DNA from: Brachionus manjavacas
Taxonomy: Eukaryota; Rotifera; Eurotatoria; Ploima; Brachionidae
Assembly (NCBI GenBank): GCA_019054805.1
Contig: JAHQIY010000003.1
Span: forward strand, 6,572,001 to 6,636,000
Direction: 5' to 3'
Length of the DNA stretch: 64,000 bases
Under the pieces are notes generated by a model. That model worked only from the letters and a program-made list of their open reading frames with translations, had not been told where the DNA came from and did not search any database. Positions 1 to 11,090 of this stretch are shown here, one piece after another; position 1 is the stretch's first letter, and each line of letters begins with the position of its first letter. The position numbers and the translations under genes are program-made.

Positions 1-1135
1 TCAAAAGTAACCCTGTTCTAAAAACTCCAACAGGTTAGTGGTGCAAGATCTCTTAGGCATAAAACCATGTTGCTTACTACTAACTAACTTTTTTCAAACA
101 GAAAGGTCATCATCTCGTTTCTGATAATTTTTTCTATCAACTTTAGACCCTCCTTTGTGTAAAGGGGTAAAATTAGCAATTTTCCATCTTTCTCGTAAAA
201 GTCCCTTTGAAAATGACTTGATGAAAATTGTTGATAATGGGATTGAAAATTCCTTTGAACTACCCTTCAAAACTAAAGCATTCACGTTACCTAGTCCAGA
301 GGATTTCGATGAGTCCAAACTATTAAGATATTTCTCAATGTTGGTAGGACTAAAAGCCAAAAGAGGATTTATGAAAAGTTTTTATCTGTACGCACTGGTA
401 GATTTAGTAAGTCACCAAACAATTGGGGAGCAAAAACTGACCTGAAAAATCCATTTAAGTTATCAGCAATCTCGAGGCGATTTGAGCACACTGTTTCTTT
501 TATTAAAATCGTTTCAATACCACCAGGTAGTTTTCTTTTCTTGTTCATATAGTTAAAAATAAGTTTTGGTTCACGTTTAGCTTTTAGAGCCAGGTCGCGG
601 TCATAATGTCTGACAGCTTTTCTAATTTGCTATTAACATTCCTTTCTAGCACTTTTGTACTCGCTTACCTGTTTTTTATTTCCGACACCTGAATTGACAA
701 ATCTAAACCAAAGTTTGTTCTTATGATTGCTTATATTTTTCAATTCTGAGTTGAGCCATCTTGGTTTGAATCTAGATGTTGGATAGCGCTTGATTGGAAC
801 ATGATTTGCTACAATTGAATTATAATAGCCAAGAAAGATTTCGAACATTTCGTTTGACCCAACTTCACCGAAAATACTTTTCCAATCTAGTTCTCGAATC
901 ATTAAAGATATATCAATACTTTCAGCTTTTTTGTAATTAAACTTCTTGGTCAATTGCTCTTTGTCTAGCAAAATTCTAGTACAACATGACCTTGTTTAAC
1001 ATCACCAAAAGGCGCTCTGCACTCTATGTGTGTTATCATGTCATGTGACTCAGTGATAATTTAGTCCAGCGTTTTATCCAAAGCTCCGTCAGATTTAACA
1101 AATGTTGGGAAAAACACGCTTTGTACAAGAAAAGA
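1..1135 (-). mobile_element. LINE (non-LTR retrotransposon) fragment, CR1/Jockey-like
   Basis: Read on the minus strand from right to left, this is a decayed LINE open reading frame. At about 1135-970 is a degraded endonuclease C-terminus (LDKTLD then GDVKQGHVVLEF, in the place of a usual SDH motif). At 971-633 is the linker before the reverse transcriptase, with FKPRWLNSELK. At 360-94 is the start of the reverse transcriptase (LDSSKSSGLGNV, then WKIANFTPLHKGG). From 80 to the window edge comes QHGFMPKRSCTTNLLEF, the conserved block before the catalytic palm. Frame changes between the blocks show it is dead. The 3' part lies beyond position 1. The clade is inferred from motif wording only. 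Confidence 0.85.
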
Positions 1136-2020
1136 GTCTTTTAGAACTTCAATTTTTTATTGAGTTTCATGGTCATATTTTTAATTTAATACCTAAAATG
1201 ATTATTTCTTGGTCAATTTTTAAGATTTTTTAAATTTTTTTTCTAAAGTATTTAAGATAAAGATAACAATTTAAAAAAAAATATTTTGATGATTGAATAA
1301 TGAAATTATTTTAAAGCTTTTAAAAACACAAATTCAAGGGTTGCTGCTGTTTGAGACCCTCAATAACCCTCATGTTATTGGGACCTCGACGAGAAAAAAA
1401 AAATTCTTGAATCTTTTTTAAGTGTCTAAAACATGTTAAAAAATTTAAACGCCACCTAATTTCTATACTTTTATTTAAAGTTTAAAAAAAAACGATTTAT
1501 TAAAACTTAAAAGTTTTTGATTCTTTTGACTAATAATAAAGAAAATAGATGCTAAAATAAAAATTGAATTAGCCAATTTTTATTCCTTCTCAGATAAAAT
1601 TCCTATCATTTTCAAAAATTGAAGGATCATTTTTGTCCTTATTTGGACAAAGTTCCAGTTCATTGTCCCAGTTCATTTTTGTGAGATATATTCAAGCATT
1701 TAAAGATGGAATAAAAAATATATTTAAAAAAACTTTGATATATATTTTGAAGAAAAAAATTTTCAAAACGAAATTATTCTCTTTTTCTTAAATTGCCTTT
1801 ATTTTGTTTTGATTAACTTTGTGGTTAATTTTCAATAAACACAGAAATTTAATTTTTTAAAAGAATAAATTAATTCATCAATTTTTTTATATATTTGATA
1901 AGCATCTTAGTATTTCAATCAGTGTTTAACATTTAATAATTATCAGTAAAATATTTAGAACAAATCAGTATATAAAAGAAAAATCTATTAATTTTTAATG
2001 TTTATTTAAAAAAAAAATTA
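1136..2020. other. AT-rich non-coding stretch
   Basis: No open frame, RNA gene or repeat that I can support. The sequence is poly-A/T-rich filler between two element remnants. Confidence 0.6.
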
Positions 2021-2024
2021 GTTT

Positions 2025-2625
2025 TTCGTTGAAGCTTTTGTTGCCTTATTTGATAATCTTTTTTTTGCGTTTTTCACCAATTTGCACATCTTTTGCTGGT
2101 GGTGGTGGTGGTTCGACATATTTTAACTTGATTGCGAGATCGACATTAACTTGTTTGCGCATGAACTGTTATAAAAAATTCTGGACAGGAACATTTACCT
2201 TTTTTTCGATTGACTGCCATAGTATCTGCATTTGAAAGTGTCAAGATCATAATTGCGAAAGTTCTCTTTTTATATTGACTAAAGGTGTCCCAGTTCATTT
2301 CTTTATAAATTGCTGATTTCTTAATTACTTGCCTTTGATTGTTCACCAGCTGGTATTTAGTATTCTCTTATAGTTTTTAACACGCTCGCGGTAACTCCTT
2401 TATTGCCTTTTGCCCACTGATTGCCTTCCGTTCCCTTTTTTAGTTCAATTTTTGTAAATTGGATGAATTGTTTGTCATTGTTTTCGTATTCATTTGACCA
2501 TTTGGACACTGTCCTGAGACATTGTTCCAAAAATCTTGCAAATCGTTTTCAATTTATATTTCACCGAATAACTTGTTTGACGCTTGTTATTTGTTATGGT
2601 CATGTTCATTCTCGCTTTTCATAAG
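2025..2625 (-). pseudogene. Decayed helix-turn-helix protein remnant, possibly a DNA-transposase N-terminus
   Basis: On the minus strand the region reads as protein-like blocks broken by stops and frame changes. Near 2600-2515 is KRQTSYSVKYKLKTICKIF, which resembles the first helices of CENP-B/pogo-type DNA-binding domains. A block follows around 2346-2146 (YKEMNWDTFSQYKKRTF), and the end is basic and proline-rich: KLKYVEPPPPPPAKD then EKRKKKIIK and a stop near 2047. The helix-turn-helix resemblance is by eye and weak. It could equally be a dead host gene. Confidence 0.3.
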
Positions 2626-2959
2626 ATTAACTTTTTATTAACTAGGGGAGAGAAATTAATTTCTAAAAATTAAATTAAAATATAAATTTTGGAATCAAAA
2701 TTGGTTTAATTTTATTAAGAAAATGGGAAAAGTAGGCCTTTTTTGGAAAAAAAAAATTCTGATCAAAAAAGGATCAAATGTAATTCCCACTTTGACTTTA
2801 AATGATAAGGAATAAAAAAGGGGAAAAAAACTTCGGAATTATAATCAGTGTGGTTTTAATGATCCACTTTGCTCAAATGAATTAATTAGGACCTGACCAA
2901 ATTCATAACTTAATGTTGAAAAACTTACCTAGAAATTCACTAGTAGAAATCATATAACT

Positions 2960-3325
2960 TGTTAATTTATCTCAATAGTAGAGTTCAGAAAGCGTGGAAA
3001 AATGCGAACATTACAATGATTCTAAAAAAGGCCTCTACTTCACAAGATCCTTCCAATTACTATACCAATTAGTATAAAGAATTGTTTAGGAAAGTTACCT
3101 TAGCGCATAGTCTATTCAAGATTATACAATTTTTTAAAACAAAATTCACTTCTTATCCAGAAGAAGTCTGGATTTAGGCACCAGCGAACATCAGATAATT
3201 TTTTCTTTTTAAATTCAAAAAATTGTGGATTTATTTAATAGAAAAAAGAGTTTGTTGCCTATTTTTTGATATTTCCAAACCCTTTGATAGGGCTGATAGG
3301 GAATAGTCACTTAATTATTTTTTTT
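2960..3325 (+). mobile_element. LINE reverse transcriptase fragment, CR1/Jockey-like
   Basis: Plus-strand reading gives WKNANITMILKK, then SQDPSNY, then KQNSLLIQKKSGFRHQRTS, then a decayed start of the catalytic block where FFDISKAFDRA is expected. These are the early palm blocks of a non-LTR reverse transcriptase, with stops and frame changes. Wording is close to the remnant in the Cas-family intron near 53.3 kb, so the two are probably one family. Confidence 0.75.
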
Positions 3326-3479
3326 AGAATCTTATCACATTATTAGATTTAAAATGAGCAACAAGATGCAAATAAGCTTAAAAGAAGCAATCGATAGAAT
3401 AAATGAACTGAAACAATTTTTTTAAACCAAAAAATATAATAATTCTATAATAATATAATAAATATTATACAATAAATTA

Positions 3480-4050
3480 ATTTAGTACTATCAGTACAGC
3501 GATGGGAACACACAGAGAAATTAAGAATAGACTTGCTAAAGCAAAGAGTGCCTTTGCTAGGCTCCGACAAGCATGGAAACCAACCAGCTGCAGCAAGGAA
3601 ACAAAACTTAAACTGTACTACACTGTAGTAAAATCGACACTGATGTACGGTAGCGAATGTTGGGGGATGTGTGAATCTGACAAGAAAAGTCTAAACACCT
3701 TCCACACTGGAAGCCTGCATAGGATTCTCAGAATACAATGGCCTGAGACATTGTCAAATGCTGACTTAAACACAAGAACATATTCAGAGTCATTAAGTCA
3801 GTGTATTAACAATAAAAGACTGCGATGTATCAAAGAAACACGAATACCTAAAAGAGCCCTTCAATGGACCCCTCAAGAGAGACGTAAGACAGGACGACCA
3901 GCAGTAACATAGAGGTCAACAATCACGAAACAGCTCATCGAAATAAAAATGACATGGAGAGAAGCAAGGGTAAAGGCAAAAGATCGACTTAATTGGAAGT
4001 TAAAAGTAATGATCTTAAGCTCCACAAGAAGTGAATAAGGAGAAAAAAAA
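3480..4050 (+). mobile_element. LINE 3' end, copy 1 of a young family (reverse transcriptase C-terminus)
   Basis: An open frame at 3502-3912 encodes the post-catalytic end of a LINE reverse transcriptase: EIKNRLAKAKSAFARLRQAW, then LKLYYTVVKSTLMYGSECWG, then the terminal KRALQWTPQERRKTGRPAVT. This wording is typical of the endonuclease-reverse transcriptase elements common in flatworms, insects and rotifers. The copy is cut at its 5' side, as LINE insertions often are, and ends near 4045 at an A-rich tail after CACAAGAAGTGAATAAGG. Copy 2 at 49.2-49.9 kb is nearly identical, so both inserted recently. Confidence 0.88.
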
Positions 4051-4525
4051 ATTATTGTTTAAAATTGAAAATTATATGATTGAAAGTAGCTTTACCAAAC
4101 AACCATCTATTACGGATTTTTTTGAATAAAGATAACTTTTTGTTTTTTTACACATTTTTAATTAATTTTTTTTTCAATAAAATTTAGTTTAAATTTTATT
4201 TTATCCTAACCGCTTTATATGAGAATTTCGATATAAAAAAAACCGAAAGTTGTTCGTTACCGAGAATTGACTGTATTTTATCTCTTAATAAATATTAAAA
4301 ATTAAGGCTGTATTAAAATAAAAAAAATTATAAATCATGACATGGTTTTAAGATTAATCCTTTGAATCTATTACTTATAAGTAAATCAGACAGATTTCCT
4401 TTTTATTCAACAAAAAAAAATTAACAACATTCTTTAAGTTTTTTTTTTTATTTTTAAATATAAATAAAGCACAAATGAATTATTCTGTTAACAATGGATA
4501 TACTCGACAGAATTGTTGAAGAAAA
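4051..4525. other. Non-coding, downstream of the SEC11 gene
   Basis: AT-rich sequence. On the minus strand, A-rich runs with AATAAA-like words near 4440-4460 lie about 70-80 bases past the SEC11 stop codon and could serve as its polyadenylation region. Nothing else is seen. Confidence 0.5.
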
Positions 4526-5167
4526 CTAATTTTCTCTTTTGACTAAAACAAAAATACCAAGCGTTGCTAATATAACATACTTTAATTGTGGGTAATCGTT
4601 CATTAAAATGGTAACGATTCCTATATATGGAACGAACCCTTTGGCTTTTCCAATAATATCCTTTCTTTCAAGCCAATATTGTCCAGGAGCATATAAACCG
4701 CGGTCGTCTACAGAGTTATTGTCTCCTTTAGTCAAATATTTTGCATATCCGTCTTCTCTTAAAATATGATTGTTTAATTAAATCTTAATTGAAATATATG
4801 ATTTTACTTTTCATGGACTTTCAAAACTCTATGAACGATAGGAATCTCTCGTCCTTCAATTTTAAAAACAACTATATCTCCAACACGTATAGGCCCTTGT
4901 GGTTCATGGGTTAGTAAAAGCAAATCCCCACGATGAAATGCTGGCTCCATGCTTCCACTTTTGAAGAAAATTACTTAGCTTTTGCTAAAAGTCAATGTTC
5001 TTTAGTTACCTGAGAACAACTACAATTGGACTTTCTGATCCAGTAACGACCATTAAACCTTTCCAAATCATCAAAGCCGTAGAAACAATCATGCCAAAGT
5101 TAAGAATTTGGTAGTACATCTGACGCTTGTTCATGCGTTTGAATTCGTCTAAAAATGACAAGTCCAT
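4526..5167 (-). CDS. SEC11A: Signal peptidase complex catalytic subunit SEC11
   Basis: Endoplasmic-reticulum signal peptidase I catalytic subunit, which cuts signal peptides from secreted and membrane proteins. Three exons (5167-5010, 4957-4808, 4757-4526) join in frame into 179 residues, the same length as human SEC11A. One membrane segment covers about residues 19-42. The catalytic serine lies in [16 protein letters not shown] (about 49-64), formed across the first splice. The catalytic histidine is in [14 protein letters not shown], and the acidic box is in [20 protein letters not shown]. The C-terminus [18 protein letters not shown] is nearly identical to animal SEC11. The introns are only 52 and 50 bases. 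An acceptor-like TTTTAG lies 7 bases before the ATG, so a 5'UTR intron or trans-spliced leader is possible. Confidence 0.97.
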
Positions 5168-5852
5168 TTTGATCTAAAATGTCCAAAAATTCTAAATAAA
5201 TTTAATGATGAAAAAATTGTCAAATTCTGTCTCAAATTCGAAAAATTATTTGTTCAATTTTTTCAGTAGATTTTTAAAATTTACACGTACTCAATTAAAT
5301 GTTAAAATGAATTAATGTATTTTTATTCTCTAGAATTGAAAAATTTATTTTACTTTCTCGCTGATTTTGACAAAATAAGATTTTTATTTAAAAAGTCTAT
5401 TTTATCCAATTTTTTCAATAGAGATAGTTTAAGTCTGAAAGAAATCATTTTTGAACCATTTTTTATTTTCATAATTTAGATAAATTTTGAATATTGTTCG
5501 AAAGCTTCCAGATGATTTAAATTAGACTAAAAAAACTCTAAATTAACATTGTTATAAAAACTTATGACATCCTTCATTTGAAGGCATAAATAGAAATAGA
5601 AATTTTTTTAATGAACAGTGAATTAATTCTACCAAAGATCTAATTTAAAACTCATTCTTAAATTTTAAATATTTTTTTCACTCAATATTATTTAAGGTTT
5701 TTTTATATAAATTTTTTAGCTTTTCTTGGAAATTAAAAAAAAAAATTAAAATAAATATAAAAAAACAACTTATAAGTAAATTTAATAAAAATTCCTAATA
5801 AAAAAACAGCAAGTTTTAATTTAGCCAATTTAATGTTGTTTGGATGACACAC
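5168..5852. other. Intergenic AT-rich DNA upstream of SEC11
   Basis: Contains the presumed SEC11 promoter side. No open frame or recognisable repeat. Confidence 0.5.
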
Positions 5853-6005
5853 TACAGTGGTTCTACAAAAAACCCAGAATTGGTAAAATCACGTTATTTT
5901 ACGTAATTTTACGTAAGTTTCGGTCAGCTTACATAATCTTACGTAAATATTAGTCGGCAAGTATTTATAATTTTACGTAAAATTATGTAAGCTTGCATTA
6001 ATTTT
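5853..6005 (+). mobile_element. Terminal fragment of a mariner-like inverted-repeat element
   Basis: Starts TA-CAGTGGTTCTAC and continues with several TTTACGTAA-type motifs. The same start (CAGTGGT) and TTTACGTAAA-rich subterminal sequence are found at the ends of the Tc1/mariner remnant at 41.4-42.3 kb. TA is the usual mariner target. No matching opposite end is visible, and a SINE begins just after it, so this is one end only. Confidence 0.4.
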
Positions 6006-6020
6006 TAATAATATTAAATA

Positions 6021-6306
6021 ATTGTCCCTATTCTATTCTAGTGGAAAATGGAGAGGCGCTCATCTCCTTTTCAAGAACTATTTTGAGCAACGGCTCCAAT
6101 CTGACACAGAGGCTACTGCATCAAGTTGATTATCTACACCGTAATTATTACCCAGTAGAAACTGGTGCCCCTTTTTATATGATGAAAAAGATTTAAACAT
6201 TAACCCCGTATTGCAGAGATATTTTGAAGATTTTTTCACCCTCAGCTGGTTTTGAACCCTCGATTCTCTGCTTTCATGACTAACACGAAAACCATTCAAC
6301 TATACA
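6021..6306 (-). mobile_element. tRNA-derived SINE, copy A (near full length)
   Basis: On the minus strand the element begins at about 6306 with a tRNA-like head. The B-box-like GGTTCAAAACC, inside GAGGGTTCAAAACCAGC, sits at the spacing expected of RNA polymerase III internal promoters, after an A-box-like GTTGAATGGTT. The body follows and ends near 6021 with the 3' tail GCCTCTCCATTTTCCACTAG. The same unit recurs at 37.5, 40.4 and 46.2 kb, always on the minus strand here. Confidence 0.75.
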
Positions 6307-7690
6307 TTAATTTTTAAGTCTAAATTAATTCATATTTAACTTAAAAAGTCGATTTTAACAAGATGTGACTAATTGGATACCCAACTTTAATGACATATCG
6401 CTAAATTCCAAACTCAGGTTTTCAAAATTATTTAGTTATGTGTCCCTAATATCGAATATAGTCTAAAATTCACTTTTTTTAAATTGTTGCGTCGACTTCA
6501 TTAGTTACATATCATGAAAAAAAATTTCATAATATTTATTAAAATATAAAAACCATATAATTTATTCTAACAAGAAATTAGAAAGATTTTTTTTAATGAA
6601 AAACACGACGTTACAGTAACAAAGATTCTTCTTTAATTTTAATATTTATTTAAAGCTGTTTGAAGTATTTATATTATATAAAAGTTAAAAATTTCTTTGA
6701 TATTTTAATTTTGAATATAAAAAAATATAGTTTAAGGGAAGCTTTAACAAATTGGCTAATTGAAGTTTGAAATCAAATTTTTAGATCAAAACGATCATTT
6801 AAAATTTTAAAACTTAATTAATCAAATGATTTTGATAATTTTTAAGGAATAAATACTAAACATTACTTGACATGTTATGTCTAATAATGGTTCGTTATAA
6901 AATTAACATCAAAATGATCGATCTCTAATTTATCTAACAAAAACAATCAACAATTTAAATAATTCAGGTTAAGTTAATTCAAAAATTAAAATTTATAATT
7001 TTTCTATACATTTATTCAAACCTAAATGATGTTATTTTTCCACTTAAATAAATTATTTAAAACAGTAAATATTTTTTGTCTTTCATTTAAATCAATAAAA
7101 AATTTTTAACTTATTTAAGTGCGGTAAAAAGGGACATTTTAAAATTTTAAAAATGAAAATAAACATGACATGACATGTCAAGAAATTGCTTTGGAAAAAA
7201 TTTATTTCTTTTCTAACAGATCGCATTCGCCTGTTTGACAAATCTATTTTTGCTTTCGAATTTAGAAAAATTTACATCATTTGAAACCATTTTACATTAA
7301 TTTGTTGGCAAATTGAAATTTGAGATGAAGATCAAAAGATCTAAATATAAATTGTAGCATTTTTTTTTATAATAGAAAAGAAATAAATTTGAGTAATAAA
7401 TTCAGAGGTGATGAATAAATTCAATTCAGAGATGATAAAGATCTAATTTAAAATAGATAATGATTAAAAAGTAACATATATTCTTCATTAATTTTAATAT
7501 TTAATTAAAATTGTTTGAATTTTTTACTTAAATTTAAACAAGTGATCAATATTTATTTTTATTTCTCTGAACTTATTTCTTCAAATCTTTAAACTTTAAT
7601 TTTTGAGCAAAAGAGTTAATTTGAGTTTGAGTTAATCAATTTGCATAAATTTGAGTTAATCAATTTGCATAAATCCATAAAGAAAATTAT
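6307..7690. other. AT-rich non-coding stretch with weak internal repeats
   Basis: No gene. Two similar segments (about 6610-6665 and 7465-7520, both near AGTAACA then TTAATTTTAATATTTA) suggest an old direct repeat. A 24-base unit reading TTTGAGTTAATCAATTTGCA plus AAAT is duplicated in tandem at about 7623-7676. Confidence 0.4.
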
Positions 7691-10405
7691 AACATGGAAC
7701 AATGAAAATAGCATCATACAAATGTCAGAATTTTAAATCATTTGAAATTTATTTTATTAGTGACAGATACCAAAATTTATTTACAGTATTAATTTTTGGT
7801 GATTGGAATTGTGATATTAAAAGAGGGAAACGTTTTGATAATTTATTCAAGAATTTTTTGTGTAACAATTAACTTATTAGTGTTTCTACAGACACAAGTG
7901 AAGATTAAATATTCACTTATTAGAAAGGCGAATACACATCCTTTATTTATCATTATATTATAAGAGAGTCATTACATAGAAATATCAAAAAAATTGAACA
8001 TATGAATTATATAGAAAATTTTAGTGATCACAGGCCAATAATGTGTGAGATTCACGACTCAGAGTTTATATCAAAGATTAAATAAATTTGACGGTAAAAT
8101 AAATTTCCATTTTTTACATTGGAACAAGCCCGAATTTGTTCTAAACTATCAAAATTTACTCTCATATAATGTAAAAGACTTATTGAATGAAATATCTTTT
8201 ACTAATACATCAAATGTTAATTCGGTAATTAAAATGTTAGATAAGATCCACGAAGAAATTCCAAAAATTCTTCTTAAGACTGCTAGGACTGTTGAAAGTA
8301 AGGAATTAAAAATAAAAAGGAAACCAAAGATTTCAATAGGAAAATTAGCTACTTTATGAATCTTTAGGTTTCGAAAGACCTTTAAATAGTGGTATAAAGA
8401 AAGAAATTAGACATAATAAAAAGAGGCTCAAACATTTGGCAAGACAGGAATTGTTTATTAATGAAAAGAAAAAAAGCCTAAAACTCGAAAATTACCGAAA
8501 ACATGATAAAAAGAAATTTTGGTCAAATGTAAAAAAACTTAAGCCTAATAAAATGTCCCAACTGAAAAATGATATCACAAACATTAATCAAAAAAAAATT
8601 AATCAATAAAAGATTATTTTCTCATTATGATAGGCCCAATAGCAGAGAACAGGAGAATGTAGAATTGGATGTTAAAAATTATAACAAAAGTTTAGATTAT
8701 CTGGATGAATCACCTATTTGTTTCACGTTTGAAGAAATTAAGGATGTACTTAAAGAATTTGGTCGTAAGAAAAGTCTTGGTCACGATCTAATATGCAATG
8801 AATTTTTCATATATGGATCATAAACAAATCTCCTCATTTTGCATGAATGGTTCTTTAATTTTTCTATTAAAATTGGCTATTAATATTGAATCTCCCAAAG
8901 AATTTCAATATTTCCTTATTAAACTCCAAAAAAAGGATTATCAAAAGATCCTTCAGATTTGAGGCCTATCACGGTGTCTACATGTTTATCAACTATTTTT
9001 GAGTCTCTTATCTTGGTCAAAACGAATGTTTTTGATGGTATTTAAAGCAATCAATTTGGATACAAAAAAAAGAGCTCATGTAAACATTGCTTTTTTTTAG
9101 CTAATGAAGTAGTCAATTATTATTACCAAGGAGGATCTCGTTTAAATCTAATAAGTCTTGAATCCAGTAAAGCATTTGATAAATTATGGCGTGCTGGACT
9201 TTTCTTCAAATTAATTGGAAAAATGAATAATTATTTGTGGGGAACATTAAACATATATTATGAAATTTCTAAGGTGATCATCAAAGTTGGTGAAGAAAAA
9301 AGTAATCCTTTCCCAATGACAGAAGGAGTCAACCAAGGAGGAATATTATCTCCGTACTTATTTAATTTTTTCATCGATCAAATGCTATCTGTATGTACTG
9401 ATTATAAAAGTTGGTGCAAAGATTGGTGAAATAAATTTGTCGATTCTTGCTTACTATATGATATAGTCCTATTATCACCATCCGAAAAACACACCAAAAT
9501 TTTACTAAGAACTTGTGAAAATTATGCTTAGGACTGGAATATCGAATTTAATGCCTCATAGTCGGCATCAATCCTATTCGAAAAAAAAGTACAAGTTATA
9601 AAACAGAATTTAAATTAAATGGCTCTACAATTCCAAAAGTACAAAGTTTGATTTATCTTGGCCTAACCATTAAAAACCAAAAATCAATAAAGGATTTTGT
9701 GGAAAACAAGATGAAAAAAGTTGAAGAAAGTTTTTACTCTCTAAATAGTATTGGATGCAAACCAAAATTAATGAACCCAGAAACTATAGCTTTCTTATAC
9801 AAACAGTTCTCTCAATCAATCCTTAGATATCATTTAGATAATATCTTCACTAATGAAAAGAGTTTAAAGGAATTTGATGTATCGCAAAATATTTTAATAA
9901 AACGATTTATTGGACTCACTAAATTTACAAAAACAAAACCCTTGAACAAAGCACTAATATTGGAGTCAATTAGACAAATTTATTATAAGCATAACATATT
10001 CTTTGTCAAACAAATTTTCAATAACCAATTATGTTAAAACGTTTTTGAATACTTAAAGAAAGTTTGTAAAATATTTAATAGAGAGAATACTTCTTTTATT
10101 TAACAGTAATCAAAAGTAGAAAATCTGGCTCATATAAATTGTACTCAATACGATTTAGCATTCAGTATTCTTTTGATTAAATGATGCCTCTAATGAAGCA
10201 ACTCTGGACTAACTGACTCGATAAAATACTATTTTTATTTAATAGAATATTGTATATTGAATAATCTTAATCATGTTTTTGTATATAATAAACTGAATTT
10301 TTTAGTTAATTGTAAAATGGATATTTAACTGTCCTTTTTTTTTTTTATTATTTCAATTTGTCCATGGGACTTAAACTTTAATTAAGTAAATAAATAAATA
10401 AATAT
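7691..10405 (+). mobile_element. LINE, nearly full ORF2 span but decayed
   Basis: Plus-strand LINE with parts in the right order. The endonuclease is at 7790-8045 (FGDWNCDIKRGKRFD, then NFSDHRPIM, the SDHxP catalytic box). A linker covers 8045-8820. The reverse transcriptase begins near 8940 (DPSDLRPITVSTCLS), with the QGG block at 9320-9370 (EGVNQGGILSPYLFNFFID). The C-terminal domain is open at 9648-10037 (MIYLGLTIKNQKSIKDF, then QNILIKRFIGLT). The usual YADD box reads LLYDIVLLSPS, so the catalytic aspartate pair is damaged. Several frame changes and stops confirm it is inactive. It ends in an AAATA repeat tail at about 10386-10405. The 5' end is truncated somewhere near 7690. Confidence 0.85.
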
Positions 10406-11090
10406 AACAGATTTAATCTTAGGTCATAACTAAAAAATTGTTCAATTAAAATCAGAAATTTAGATTCGTTTTAAAAATGTTTCTTTTTGAAATTTTACGC
10501 TTTTTTAACAGATTTTAAAAAAATTGCTGCACTAAAAAAAATGTTGTTCAATTTCTAGAATAAATTTTTTTTATCTTTTTTATCTATTCTCCTATATCAT
10601 ATTTCAAAAATAAAATAAATAAATAAATTATAATAATAAATTATATAAAAATACTTTAAATATGAATCTTTTGGGCAAAAAATGGTAAATTATAAATTTA
10701 TACAGTTTTTCTAATAAAAACCCTAAATTGCATTTTAGATAATTTTTAGTAAGCAATCAAAATTTTAATAAACATCAAATGAAAACAATAACGTAGAGAC
10801 CCAAATTTTGTAATGAAAATATAACTCATCAAAATAAAATTCAAAGTTATTTAAAATAACTGAATTTGAGAAATTTTAAAAAGATAAAAAAAACTTGACT
10901 TTTTATAAAATTTATTTTCCATGTTAATTTTATTTTAAAAATTCAAAATCACAATGTTTGAAATAAAATTTTTCAAAATAAATTAAAAATTGATAAATAA
11001 AAAAGGAACAAAAATAGTTTATTTTTTAATGCTAATAAAATAATCTTTTTAGAATGTTTTTTAGTCGAAAATTTTATTCCGAATAATTGG
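10406..11090. other. Intergenic AT-rich DNA downstream of the ABCA gene
   Basis: No open frame or repeat structure that I can support. Probably holds the 3'UTR of the ABCA transporter, whose stop codon is at 11091-11093. Confidence 0.5.

Noticed and set aside
2029-2235. Secreted glycine-rich small protein on the plus strand
   Set aside because: The opposite strand gives the more protein-like reading (PPPPPP and basic tail); the plus frame looks like its shadow.
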